Positions 25,810 through 33,999 of a stretch of DNA of 45,744 nucleotides are shown here, in pieces. The notes under the pieces were generated by a model. It was not told where the DNA came from, made no database searches, and saw only the letters and a list, made by a program, of their open reading frames with translations. Position numbers and translations under genes: made by a program. Position 1 is the stretch's first letter; each line of letters opens with the position of its first letter. The stretch is from Pseudanabaena mucicola FACHB-723 (GTDB taxonomy: Bacteria > Cyanobacteriota > Cyanobacteriia > Pseudanabaenales > Pseudanabaenaceae): NCBI RefSeq assembly GCF_014696385.1, contig NZ_JACJQB010000027.1, positions 1-45,744 on the forward strand, read 5' to 3'.

Positions 25810-27882
25810 TTACGCTTCAAATTGCGGCATCTCTAGGGAGATGGGCGCAAATTCTAGTTGCACTGCGGCTTGACGCACTTTCGCAGCGAACGCGAGGGGA
25901 TCGAGGTCAAACTGCTCGAATAGTTCCCTTCCACGGATGCAGCGCAACTCAGGATTTTCGGCCGCACCACTGACGACCCAGAGGACAAAGTTTTTATTGC
26001 TGCGGGCATTCTCAATCTCGATCGCAGAAATGGCAAAGGATTCGCGATCGCTAGTAAAGCTTTTAATGACAACGGCTTCGCATACGTCATCTCTGGTACA
26101 TTCGAGATCGTAGCCAACTTGCGATTTATCCACCGAGCGCACCATCCAGCCATCACGCATATATTGCGCCATCACGGAAATCATCGCTAGTTTTTCCGCT
26201 GTGCTGGGATCTTCAATCGAGAAAGGTACTGGCTTTTCGACAACACGGTCAACGACTTTCTCAACGACGCGATCGACGATTTTCTCGACTTCAACCAGTT
26301 TCTCGATCTCAACTAATTTTTCGACCTCGACAATTTTTTCGACTTCAACAATCTTCTCCACCTCAACTATTTTTTCAACTTCGACGATCTTCTCGACAAT
26401 TTTTTCAACTTCGACGATCTTCTCGATCGCATCTGTCAAATCTGAAATTGCTTCCTCAGCATTAGAGATAGCAATGGCTGCCTCTGAAATCGCTTCCTCG
26501 TTGGAAACAGGAGGGGTTTCAATAATCAGTTTGCTGGTTTCTTCGTCTTGGTCATCATCGGAATAATCGGAGCTAGCTGCCATGGCTAATGGAGTATCGC
26601 TTGATTCATTTGCTGTATTGAGATCGTTAGTGGGAGAGTCGCTGGGGGACGCTGCGATTGCATGATGACTTTTAGGCGTTGCCTTGGGCAAAGAATCGAT
26701 CGCAAAAGTTGCTAGTAATTCCTTGGCTTTTTTCGCTTTGTCGGGTTTGCCCTGCGTTTGATAGAGAATAATCGCCTTACGCAAGTCGTCTCCCGCAAGG
26801 GTTTCATCGGCAAGGGCTGGCTGAGAATAGGTCAAGCCACGATAGTAATAGGCATCAACATTACTAGGCTGTAAATCGATGGCATGGCTAAAATCCCTCA
26901 AGGCTTCGGCATATTCTTTGAGAATGTAATGACATCTGCCACGGCGATACACTGCCAAATCGCGATCGGGACTAAGTTCTAGGACACGGGTATAGCAGGC
27001 GATCGCCTGTTCATAGCTCTTGAGCTTGAAGTAAGTATTGCCCAAGGCAAAGTGAGCATCGACGTAGTTAGGGTCAATGCCAATTGCAGACTGAAAATCT
27101 GTCATTGCTTGTTGATACTGCCCCAGCAAGAGATTGATTTCACCACGTTTATGGTAAGCAAGTCTTGCCTTGTCAGGACGCATGGAGATGGCTTTGCCAT
27201 AGTCGCCCACGGCTTTGCCATATTCGCGCAAGCTCACATGGGCATCCCCTAAACCCAGATATGCCTTAATAAAATCAGGATTGAGTTTCAGCGCTTGTCG
27301 AAACGACTCTAGGGCATCCTCTGGAAAACCTTGCTGAATATCCTCTAAACCCCATCGGTAGTAGACATCGACAAGGTTAATTCCCTTACCTGCCCGAAAT
27401 GCTTTTTGGGTTTGACGCTCCCATTCGCGATCGAGCATTCGCACATATTCTTCGCGAAATACTCCCGCATCGGACTGCGGCTCTAGGGGCATTCCTTGAA
27501 AGTGAGGTAGTTGGCGCAAATAGTCGGTGCGGAGTGGCTCATCGAAACTAACGCAAGCATCCCAAGCAACCCAAACTCGAAAGTTATTTGCCTGTGAGTC
27601 GATGTCATAGGCTTCGCTAAGTTCACGATATCTCGCTGATCGCAATTTGAGTTGATATTCACGATCGGCAGGAACTACAGTCCCTGACGCAAAATAGCCC
27701 TGATTGGTGCTGCCAATTCGCTTGAAATAAGCGCGATCTCCCACCTTAAGAGTTTGAATGTTGCCGCAGTTCCACGTAACGATATACTGCTCCCCTTCAG
27801 AGATGTCGGCGATCGCTTCACGAATAAAATCGCGAATCTCTGGCTCTGTCTGCTCGTTACACAGGAAAATTCTGGTGACCAT
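25810..27882 (-). CDS. EVE-like, TPR and DUF3883-like fusion with an EVEKIV repeat
   Basis: This 690-residue multidomain protein has an N-terminal EVE/PUA-like region (about 1-130; WNCGNIQTLKVGDRAYFKRIG then GYFASGTVV). Six or more tetratricopeptide repeats follow (about 165-390). A disordered acidic linker (about 395-480) leads to a tract of E(V/I)EK(I/L)V hexads (about 485-550) likely to form a long coiled coil. The C-terminus (about 560-690; GYDLECTRDD then AVVIKSF) resembles DUF3883, a domain related to restriction-type nucleases. The acidic residue before the VIK position is Val, so nuclease activity is doubtful. EVE domains read modified bases and DUF3883 occurs in defence proteins; a defence or regulatory role is inference. 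Confidence 0.72.
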   Translation of the reverse strand: MVTRIFLCNEQTEPEIRDFIREAIADISEGEQYIVTWNCGNIQTLKVGDRAYFKRIGSTNQGYFASGTVVPADREYQLKLRSARYRELSEAYDIDSQANNFRVWVAWDACVSFDEPLRTDYLRQLPHFQGMPLEPQSDAGVFREEYVRMLDREWERQTQKAFRAGKGINLVDVYYRWGLEDIQQGFPEDALESFRQALKLNPDFIKAYLGLGDAHVSLREYGKAVGDYGKAISMRPDKARLAYHKRGEINLLLGQYQQAMTDFQSAIGIDPNYVDAHFALGNTYFKLKSYEQAIACYTRVLELSPDRDLAVYRRGRCHYILKEYAEALRDFSHAIDLQPSNVDAYYYRGLTYSQPALADETLAGDDLRKAIILYQTQGKPDKAKKAKELLATFAIDSLPKATPKSHHAIAASPSDSPTNDLNTANESSDTPLAMAASSDYSDDDQDEETSKLIIETPPVSNEEAISEAAIAISNAEEAISDLTDAIEKIVEVEKIVEKIVEVEKIVEVEKIVEVEKIVEVEKLVEIEKLVEVEKIVDRVVEKVVDRVVEKPVPFSIEDPSTAEKLAMISVMAQYMRDGWMVRSVDKSQVGYDLECTRDDVCEAVVIKSFTSDRESFAISAIEIENARSNKNFVLWVVSGAAENPELRCIRGRELFEQFDLDPLAFAAKVRQAAVQLEFAPISLEMPQFEA

Positions 27883-27973
27883 AGGGCTTATCTTACGTTT
27901 GAACTGATTTTATCGCAATAAACCTATAAATACAGTCAAGACAGGCTAAGCAGTTTGCCAAGCTTCTATTTTC

Positions 27974-28354
27974 TTAAATTTGAGCGCAAACCAAGTCAGG
28001 GCGTAAACCTCGCGCTCCGTTTAAGTAAACATGCTTGATTTGATGCTGCTCAAGCGGTGTATTGACATGGATTAAGACCCGAATACAGCGCTCTAGGCTG
28101 CCCTTGACATGCATTTGCTGCACGTCCAATAGTGGCACATGCTCCCATTGCGATCGCGATCGCGCAATTTTGGCAGGAAAGACCACATCAATATCGGCAG
28201 TTGCCGAAAAAGTCGCACTGACTATTTCACGCGGATCGATGTCATTTTGGGCTTCGATTTCCTCCATAAGCTCTAGGACAGCCCTCTCTAGGGCTTCGTA
28301 TGTATTTGCTTCAACTGTTGTTGCTCCACGAACGCCACGTACACGCCAACCCAC
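27974..28354 (-). CDS. aroH: Chorismate mutase, AroH type
   Basis: It converts chorismate to prephenate in phenylalanine and tyrosine synthesis. The 126-residue protein fits the monofunctional AroH class: VRGVRGATTVEANT near the start supplies the active-site Arg, and CIRVLIHVNTPL (about residues 89-100) carries the second conserved Arg, with the C-terminal HVYLNGARGLRPDL. It lies upstream of the TPR gene on the same strand and divergent from the membrane protein at 28513. Confidence 0.92.
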   Translation of the reverse strand: MGWRVRGVRGATTVEANTYEALERAVLELMEEIEAQNDIDPREIVSATFSATADIDVVFPAKIARSRSQWEHVPLLDVQQMHVKGSLERCIRVLIHVNTPLEQHQIKHVYLNGARGLRPDLVCAQI

Positions 28355-28512
28355 GTTTTACACCATCCGTACTGTATGTATGTATTTTTGATGATTAATT
28401 TGATTGTTAATCATATCGATCATTGATCAGATTACCCCTAAAAAACAATGTTAAGTTAATTGATGAAGTTAATTGCGATCGCATCGAAAATAAACCAAAT
28501 TGATTGCTCCCT

Positions 28513-29109
28513 ATGACTGAAGCCGCAGATTCAATAATTGACGACTCTAACCGCACTAATAACTCTAATCATATTTTTTATGTTTCACCATTGATTAGAG
28601 TGACTTTGCTACTGCTCTATATCTCGCTGACTGTACCTTTGCCGTTTTTAAGTAACTTTACGCATTCAGTAATTCCTGCGACATGGCTCAGTATCGGTTT
28701 AGTAATTGGCTTTGTATTTTTGTATGGTGCACTTGGCGATCGCGTCATTCTTGATGCTCAGGGAATTAGTGTGGCATATCCTAAATGGTTTCCCAGTTTC
28801 TTGCGTAAGGGTTGGTCATTGGCTTGGCAAGATATCACGGCTCTCAAGCCAAGAATTACAGGACAGGGGGGGATTGTTTATTATTTTGTGAGTAAAAACT
28901 CTGATCAAGCTTACTTGTTACCGATGCGGGTGGTCGGTTTTGCAAGGTTAGTGCAACTAGTCGAAGCAAAGACAGGGATTGATACTCGTGATGTGCGTCC
29001 TTTAGCCCAGCCTTGGATGTATTTAATTTTGTTAGTCTTTACGCTGATGCTGATGCTGATGGATGTCTGGACAATTTACACTTCTCTGACTTTGCCACAA
29101 CCTTTGTAA
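28513..29109 (+). CDS. Small membrane protein of unknown function
   Basis: The protein (198 residues from MTEAADS) has three likely membrane segments (about 29-47, 55-75 and 168-190). Between the second and third is a soluble region containing GWSLAWQDITALKPR, which resembles the PH-like or bPH-type domains seen in small bacterial membrane proteins. A TTG at 28504 is a less likely start. I cannot assign a function. It precedes accD by about 160 bp on the same strand. Confidence 0.7.
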   Translation: MTEAADSIIDDSNRTNNSNHIFYVSPLIRVTLLLLYISLTVPLPFLSNFTHSVIPATWLSIGLVIGFVFLYGALGDRVILDAQGISVAYPKWFPSFLRKGWSLAWQDITALKPRITGQGGIVYYFVSKNSDQAYLLPMRVVGFARLVQLVEAKTGIDTRDVRPLAQPWMYLILLVFTLMLMLMDVWTIYTSLTLPQPL

Positions 29110-29267
29110 AGCTAGCTCTAAGACATGGGACACCTAAAGCATGATCACTGACTTTCTCCGAAGTCCAAAGCGCTGTATGATGAAACTGCTATGTTTGTAT
29201 CATTAGCTGCAATTGACAATCGCTTTGATTGACAACCATACACCTGTACTGTGAACCGTAAGCCACT

Positions 29268-30242
29268 ATGTCACTTTTTGATTGGTTTGCCGAAACACGC
29301 TCGCGCGCCAGTGAAGCATACTATCGCAAAACACCTAATCTAAATCAAGACTCTCAAGAACGCGAAATTCCTGATGGTTTATGGCACAAATGTTCTAGTT
29401 GTGGTGCTTTGACCTATGTAAAGGATCTCAAAACCAATTTGATGGTCTGTCCTGAATGTGGTCATCACAATCAAGTCAATGCCCATGAGCGGATTGCCCA
29501 GCTAATTGATGCTGGCACATGGCAAGAAATGGATGCAGATTTGACTTCCTGTGATCCATTAGGTTTTAAGGATCGTAAGCCTTATATCGATCGCATTAAA
29601 GAATATAAGCAAAAAACTGGTTTGAGTGATGGCGTAATCACTGGCACGGGCAAGATCGATGGCTGTGATGCGGCTCTTGCAGTGATGGACTTCCGCTTTA
29701 TGGGTGGCAGTATGGGTTCGGTGGTTGGTGAAAAAATTACCCGTATGCTGGAAACTGCGACAGCAAAACGTTATCCTGCCTTAATTTTCTGTGCATCGGG
29801 TGGGGCGCGGATGCAGGAAGGAATTTTGAGCTTGATGCAGATGGCAAAGACATCGGCGGCTTTGGAGAGGCATCGTCAAGCAAATTTGCTGTATATCCCA
29901 GTTTTGACTAACCCGACTACGGGTGGGGTCACAGCTAGTTTTGCGATGTTGGGCGATTTGATTTTGGCTGAGCCAAAGGCTTTGATTGGGTTTACAGGGC
30001 GACGAGTGATTGAGCAGACTTTGAAGCAAAAAATTCCTGAAGGTTTCCAGTCCTCTGAGTATTTACTTGATCATGGTTTTGTAGATGCGGTTGTGCCTAG
30101 AACTAAGCTCAAAGCAACTTTGGCAATGGTTTTAAAAATGCATCAACCACAGGTTGGTGGTTCTCGCGATCGCAATTTTAACGGTGATGCCAAACCAGTT
30201 GCCCCGAATCTGTCTGATGCCAAGCTAGCCGTTGATTTGTAG
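29268..30242 (+). CDS. accD: Acetyl-CoA carboxylase carboxyltransferase subunit beta
   Basis: AccD with AccA transfers the carboxyl group from carboxybiotin to acetyl-CoA, making malonyl-CoA for fatty acid synthesis. The 324-residue protein has the N-terminal zinc ribbon (Cys42, Cys45, Cys61, Cys64; CSSC and CPEC) and the crotonase-like core with [17 protein letters not shown] and SGGARMQEG. Length is normal. Its 3' end overlaps the convergent nagA reading frame by 65 bp, with no visible terminator between them. Confidence 0.96.
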   Translation: MSLFDWFAETRSRASEAYYRKTPNLNQDSQEREIPDGLWHKCSSCGALTYVKDLKTNLMVCPECGHHNQVNAHERIAQLIDAGTWQEMDADLTSCDPLGFKDRKPYIDRIKEYKQKTGLSDGVITGTGKIDGCDAALAVMDFRFMGGSMGSVVGEKITRMLETATAKRYPALIFCASGGARMQEGILSLMQMAKTSAALERHRQANLLYIPVLTNPTTGGVTASFAMLGDLILAEPKALIGFTGRRVIEQTLKQKIPEGFQSSEYLLDHGFVDAVVPRTKLKATLAMVLKMHQPQVGGSRDRNFNGDAKPVAPNLSDAKLAVDL

Positions 30243-31185
30243 ACTCAGTTGGTAGATTGAGAGCGCGGCGCGGCGCAAAGATGGCTAAGTCAATTGCTTG
30301 CTGTGGCTTGCAGATCTGCCATTGCACTAGATTATTGACGCTATCTAATAAAGGCAAGGTTGTGCCTGACAATGTGCCATCGGGCAGTCGGGCTGTGCCA
30401 TTTTTAATTGTAATTTGGCGATCGTCCCAAGGATAAGTGCCATCGGGTAAACCGAGGGGCGCAAGGGCATCACTAACAAGAAATATTTGATTAGTCATCC
30501 GATAAAGCAGTTTGACCATTTGCGGTGAAACATGGACACCATCGGCAATGAGTCCACACCAAACCCGATCGCTTAAAATTGCTTCTCCCAATAGTCCAAC
30601 GTCGCGATGGTGTAGACTGGGCATGGCATTAAAGGCATGGGTAACCATGGTTGCTCCTTGTGCGATCGCAATTTTAGTTTGGGCTGCGTTGGCGGTGGAG
30701 TGACCAAGGCTGACGATGATATTGCGATCGCCAAGATATTTGATCGTTTTCCCTGATGGATCGAGTTCTGGCGCGAGGGTAATGACTTTAATAATTTCGG
30801 TGTAATCACCTAGTAATTTTTGTAAATTATCGAGATTAAGCGGTAATAAATGTTGCTGTGGATGTGCGCCGCGCTTGTCAGGATGTAAAAAAGATCCTTC
30901 GAGATGTACGCCTAAAATCTTGGCTGCGTGAGGATCGGGATTTTGCTTTTGATTTGCGATCGCTTCGGCGAGGAAAAATAGCGATCGATGGAATTGTTCA
31001 ATAGAAGCGGTTACGAGGGTCGGTAAAAATCCATCTAGCCCCTGTTGATATAGAAATCGACAAATCTCTGGCAACTTGCTGGCGCGATCGCGAGTTAAAT
31101 CATTAAAAGGAACTCCTAAAGCTCCATTAATTTGTAGGTCAATTGCTCCTTGAGAAAAACAGATAAATTTATGTGCGTCTGTCAT
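30178..31185 (-). CDS. nagA: N-acetylglucosamine-6-phosphate deacetylase
   Basis: NagA deacetylates GlcNAc-6-phosphate in amino-sugar recycling. The protein (335 residues from MTDAHKF) has the amidohydrolase metal segments [10 protein letters not shown] near the start, GVHLEGSFL (metal-binding Glu), VSLGHSTA (His), [13 protein letters not shown] (His) and FLVSDALAP (catalytic Asp). An upstream start at 31203 would add six residues. The 3' end overlaps the convergent accD frame by 65 bp. It is divergent from the Uma2 gene. Confidence 0.92.
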   Translation of the reverse strand: MTDAHKFICFSQGAIDLQINGALGVPFNDLTRDRASKLPEICRFLYQQGLDGFLPTLVTASIEQFHRSLFFLAEAIANQKQNPDPHAAKILGVHLEGSFLHPDKRGAHPQQHLLPLNLDNLQKLLGDYTEIIKVITLAPELDPSGKTIKYLGDRNIIVSLGHSTANAAQTKIAIAQGATMVTHAFNAMPSLHHRDVGLLGEAILSDRVWCGLIADGVHVSPQMVKLLYRMTNQIFLVSDALAPLGLPDGTYPWDDRQITIKNGTARLPDGTLSGTTLPLLDSVNNLVQWQICKPQQAIDLAIFAPRRALNLPTESTNQRLAWHQTDSGQLVWHHR

Positions 31186-31320
31186 GATTTTTTGCGATCG
31201 CAAATTATTTTCATCGAACCGATACTAGAGTAATCACCTTCAGGGTTTACTCTCTAGGATTGCTATAGGTTGAGCTATGATGATCGTTAACATCATTCCA
31301 AGTAATTTAATTCTAATCTT

Positions 31321-31905
31321 ATGAAAGTTCAATTGCTTACGCAAAAACAGAATAAGTTGGCGAATAAGTTTCTGTTGACGACCCAGCAATATCATCTCAT
31401 GCACGAAGCTGGTGTTTTTCAAGAGGGCGATCGCCTTGAACTAATTAATGGAGAAATTCAAACTATGTCCCCAATCGGCAGAAAACACGCTACATGTGTT
31501 GCTCGATTGAATGCAATTTTTACTAATCGTCTTTTTGGTAAAGCTATAATCTGGCCGCAAAACTCAATCCGCTTGAGCGATCATTCAGAGCCACAGCCCG
31601 ATCTTGCCATTTTGAAATTTCGCGCTGATTTTTATGAGGAGGGATTGCCAACACCTGATGATATTTTGTTAATTATCGAGGTTGCCGATAGTTCCATTGA
31701 TTACGATCGCGAAGTAAAAGCATCTCTGTATGCGTTGGCGGGAATTCCTGAAATGTGGTTGTTTGATGCTAATAAAAAAGCGATCGAAGGATATTCGCAA
31801 CCATCGGCAAATGGATATAAATTAATCAGGCGTTACGATGAGAATGATGTTTTATCAATGCTTGCTTTTCCTGAAGTGATTTTCAATTGGAATGAACTAT
31901 TTTAA
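31321..31905 (+). CDS. Uma2-family (DUF820) nuclease-like protein
   Basis: The 194-residue protein belongs to the large cyanobacterial Uma2/DUF820 family with a restriction-endonuclease-like fold. It has the N-terminal signature RLELINGEIQTMSPIG and the core QPDLAIL...LLIIEVADSS, with Asp and Glu at the expected PD-(D/E)xK positions, then REVKASLYA. Cyanobacteria carry dozens of copies; the role is unclear and a link to mobile elements is often suggested. It sits at the left edge of the toxin-antitoxin array. Confidence 0.88.
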   Translation: MKVQLLTQKQNKLANKFLLTTQQYHLMHEAGVFQEGDRLELINGEIQTMSPIGRKHATCVARLNAIFTNRLFGKAIIWPQNSIRLSDHSEPQPDLAILKFRADFYEEGLPTPDDILLIIEVADSSIDYDREVKASLYALAGIPEMWLFDANKKAIEGYSQPSANGYKLIRRYDENDVLSMLAFPEVIFNWNELF

Positions 31906-31907
31906 AT

Positions 31908-32060
31908 TTAGTTGCAATCTCTGGGACTGTAAATGTTGATGCCAAAGCGATCAATATGTTCTTTGAGTTTTGGCTCAGTGATCGCTTCATAATGCACTAC
32001 ATCAAAAAAATAAGGGAGTGGTTTCTCTTCGTTTAGACAATCTGCAAATCGCCCCTTCAT
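31908..32060 (-). pseudogene. Relic of an MNT-type nucleotidyltransferase
   Basis: A minus-strand frame of 50 codons encodes RFADCLNEEKPLPYFFDVVH, then YEAITEPKLKEHIDRFGINIYS. This matches the C-terminal third of small nucleotidyltransferases of the MNT/HEPN toxin-antitoxin group. The catalytic GSRARG-type N-terminus is missing; the frame instead runs back into the HIP1 repeat block at about 32050. It ends two bases after the Uma2 stop. The truncated form is unlikely to be functional. Confidence 0.65.
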
Positions 32061-32140
32061 CACCCATCAAACCCGATCGCATATTTCCCCATCAAACAGC
32101 GATTGCCCTTTTCTCCACCTCAAACAGCGATTATATTGAC
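32061..32140. repeat. HIP1 repeat block 1
   Basis: Degenerate copies of the array repeat: ACCCATCAAACCCGATCGC, then CCATCAAACAGCGATTGCC, then CCTCAAACAGCGATTA. It lies between the nucleotidyltransferase relic and the RelE-type module. Confidence 0.7.
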
Positions 32141-32186
32141 GACCAAGTTAAAATTGTTTAAAACCAAGTAGTAGATCCTTAGTGTT

Positions 32187-32396
32187 ATGCAAATAAAAGA
32201 ACCCACTACTGAACAGTTTCGTTTACTAGTTCGTGAAGTTGTAATTGAAGTATTAGAAGAATATATCGATCTAGATGAAGGCAAGAAGTTAAAAACAGCA
32301 GTTGTGGAACGTTTATTACGACAGCAACAGCAACCAACTGTTATCCCTGCGGCTCAAGCTATGCAATCATTGGGGCTTAATTGGGACGAGTTATAG
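32187..32396 (+). CDS. Antitoxin-like partner of a RelE-type toxin
   Basis: The 69-residue acidic, helical protein (REVVIEVLEEYIDLDEGKK, ending QSLGLNWDEL) resembles the short antitoxins that precede RelE/ParE genes in cyanobacteria. It would bind and neutralise the toxin encoded by the overlapping frame. The last codons (GAC GAG TTA TAG) overlap the point where the toxin frame is expected to start. The family assignment rests on context and general features. Confidence 0.7.
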   Translation: MQIKEPTTEQFRLLVREVVIEVLEEYIDLDEGKKLKTAVVERLLRQQQQPTVIPAAQAMQSLGLNWDEL

Positions 32397-32646
32397 TATT
32401 GATTTTACTTCTGAGGCGATCGCTGATCTTGCGAAAATTGATCGCACTAATCAAATACGGATAGCTCGTAAAATCAAGTGGTTAGGAGAGAATTCTGAAC
32501 AAATTACACCTCTATCTCTTTCTGGTAATTTATCAAGTTTTTTTAAGCTGCGTGTTGGAGATTATCGAGTTATCTATGCGATCGCCCAATTACAAAAAGG
32601 TCTCATTATTCGTCAAATTGGATATCGCAGGGAAATTTACGATTAG
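32386..32646 (+). CDS. RelE/ParE-family toxin without an ATG start
   Basis: The frame encodes SYSIDFTSEAIADLAKID and ends KLRVGDYRVIYAIAQ...IIRQIGYRREIYD, the typical RelE/ParE mRNA-interferase fold (about 86 residues). The codon where ATG is expected, overlapping the antitoxin end, is ACG (32386-32388). No ATG exists upstream; a TTG at 32302 would add 28 residues that do not fit the family. Translation may start at ACG at low level or not at all. Catalytic residues of the C-terminal strand look preserved. Confidence 0.65.
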   Translation, partial: TSYSIDFTSEAIADLAKIDRTNQIRIARKIKWLGENSEQITPLSLSGNLSSFFKLRVGDYRVIYAIAQLQKGLIIRQIGYRREIYD

Positions 32647-32649
32647 ATA

Positions 32650-32750
32650 AATGATCGCCTCCCACATCAAACAACGATCGCCCAACGATCGCCTCTCACC
32701 ACCTAAAACCCGATTGCCTTTTCCCTACACCAAACAGCGATCACCTCACA
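32650..32750. repeat. HIP1 repeat block 2
   Basis: Degenerate array repeats: CCACATCAAACAACGATCGC, CTCTCACCACCTAAAACCCG, and ACACCAAACAGCGATCACC. It separates the RelE-type module from the DUF6883/DUF4926 module. Confidence 0.75.
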
Positions 32751-32827
32751 GTTGGGTATACTTAAGATTAATTTAGTATTGACTTCTGCCTAGGAAATTA
32801 CCAAATGGCGATCGCCCTGAAATTTCT

Positions 32828-33130
32828 ATGCAAAAGATTTTAGGATATTGCTTAAACATCAACCATGATAAGGGTAAAGACAAGGCAAGAGTGTTTGAAT
32901 CCAGACTGGGTATTACAGTTCAAAATGCTGATCGCTTGGTTGAATTAATTCAAGTTGCGGCAGTTGAAGGTGAAGTTGTGCAGGAGAGTAATACAAGATT
33001 TGGTAAGGAATATAAGGTGGACTGGGAAATTCCTAATACAGGAGGTTCTGAACTGAGGACTATTTGGGAAGTTAGTATAGAGTCTGGTTATCCTCGTTTG
33101 ATTAGTGCTTTTTTAAAGAGAGAGAAATAA
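32828..33130 (+). CDS. DUF6883 protein, probably with a lost upstream start
   Basis: The 100-residue frame matches DUF6883 proteins (GKDKARVFESRLGI, then FGKEYKVDWEI and RTIWEV). The frame is open 5' of the ATG back to 32783 and there encodes KLPNGDRPEIS, which looks like the family N-terminus. At the expected start codon the sequence is AGG (32792-32794). Either the shorter ATG form is made or a CTG at 32786 is used. The next gene overlaps the stop by one base, so the pair is coupled. DUF6883/DUF4926 pairs have been considered possible toxin-antitoxin modules; function is unknown. Confidence 0.7.
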   Translation: MQKILGYCLNINHDKGKDKARVFESRLGITVQNADRLVELIQVAAVEGEVVQESNTRFGKEYKVDWEIPNTGGSELRTIWEVSIESGYPRLISAFLKREK

Positions 33131-33390
33131 TGAAAACTCCGCAGTTGCTTGATACGATCGCTATTTTAAAACCAATTTCTATAGATAGACTTTCTCTGAT
33201 GGAAGCAGAATATGATTTTAATTCAGCTTTGCCAGTGGGTTTAGTTGGTACGATTGTGGATATTCATCAGGATAATCAGGGAGTTGATTATCTGGTGGAG
33301 TTTGCGGATTCTGATGGGTGTGAGTTTGCGATCGCCTATTTAAAGGCTAATGAATTTCTTACTTTACAATATGAGCTTGCTGCGGCTTAG
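33130..33390 (+). CDS. DUF4926 protein
   Basis: The 86-residue protein ends with a small beta-barrel-like domain (LPVGLVGTIVDIHQ, then DYLVEFADSDG) typical of DUF4926. Its N-terminus (LLDTIAILKPI) also fits. It overlaps the DUF6883 stop by one base (TAATG-type junction), so both are made from one message. Such small domains commonly neighbour DUF6883 genes. An antitoxin or partner role is inference. Confidence 0.7.
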   Translation: MKTPQLLDTIAILKPISIDRLSLMEAEYDFNSALPVGLVGTIVDIHQDNQGVDYLVEFADSDGCEFAIAYLKANEFLTLQYELAAA

Positions 33391-33399
33391 GATTTTAGA

Positions 33400-33465
33400 G
33401 CGATCGCACTCTCACAACCACAAACCCGATCGCCTTTTCCCCACACCAAACAGCGATCGACTAAA
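33400..33465. repeat. HIP1 repeat block 3
   Basis: One unit: GCGATCGCACTCTCACAACC, then ACAAACCCGATCGCC and CCACACCAAACAGCGATCG. It separates the DUF6883/DUF4926 module from HicBA. Confidence 0.75.
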
Positions 33466-33534
33466 TCAACAAAAATCAATTATGATCGAGTAGATGAAAT
33501 ATAGAGATTGATATCTTAAAAAATTCAAGAATAT

Positions 33535-33771
33535 ATGAAAACCAGCAAAAAAGCCTACAACTATACGGTGCTTCTAGAAAAGGAAGAAGATGGAGGCTAT
33601 CACGCTTTTTGTCCTATTCTCAGAGGCTGTCATTCTCAGGGGGATACTTTTGAAGAGGCGATCGCTAATATTACGGAAGCTATTGAGCTATATATTGAAA
33701 GTTTAATAGCTGATAGTCAGCCTGTCCCTAGAGAAAATTTAATTGTCAAACCTTTGAGTGTTCTAGTATGA
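33535..33771 (+). CDS. hicB: HicB-family antitoxin
   Basis: The 78-residue protein has the HicB partial-RNase-H-fold pattern: YTVLLEKEEDGGYHAFCPIL, then GCHSQGDTFEEAIANITEAI. It neutralises HicA by direct binding. It lacks a C-terminal DNA-binding domain, as in the short cyanobacterial HicB type. Its stop overlaps the hicA ATG by four bases. The order hicB-hicA is the reverse of the classical order but common in cyanobacteria. Confidence 0.88.
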   Translation: MKTSKKAYNYTVLLEKEEDGGYHAFCPILRGCHSQGDTFEEAIANITEAIELYIESLIADSQPVPRENLIVKPLSVLV

Positions 33772-33998
33772 GCAACTTTCCAAGCGTTAAGGCTAAGGAG
33801 TTTATAAGGGTTATCGAAAAGTTGGGGTTTTATTTCGATCGCCAAAAAGGAAGTCATGCTATTTACAAAAATATTCAGGGAAAAAGAGTTGTTGTTCCAA
33901 TTCATTCTGGAAAAGATATTAAACAAGGTACTTTGATGGGAATGATTCAAGATATTGATGTTGACAAAGAGACTTTTTTTAAATTATTGCAAGAATAA
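33768..33998 (+). CDS. hicA: HicA-family mRNA interferase toxin
   Basis: The 76-residue protein has the double-stranded RNA-binding-like HicA fold, with KEFIRVIEKLGFYFDRQKGSH: the catalytic His is in GSH near residue 37. The end is VPIHSGKDIKQGTL...MIQDIDV, also typical. It cleaves mRNA when free of HicB. The ATG overlaps the hicB stop. The six-unit HIP1 repeat begins two bases after its stop codon. Confidence 0.9.
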   Translation: MSNFPSVKAKEFIRVIEKLGFYFDRQKGSHAIYKNIQGKRVVVPIHSGKDIKQGTLMGMIQDIDVDKETFFKLLQE

Positions 33999-33999
33999 A

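Noticed and set aside
26201-26566. Plus-strand ORF rich in Ser-Thr-Phe repeats
   Set aside because: It is the antisense reading of the EVEKIV hexad tract in the 25810-27882 gene.
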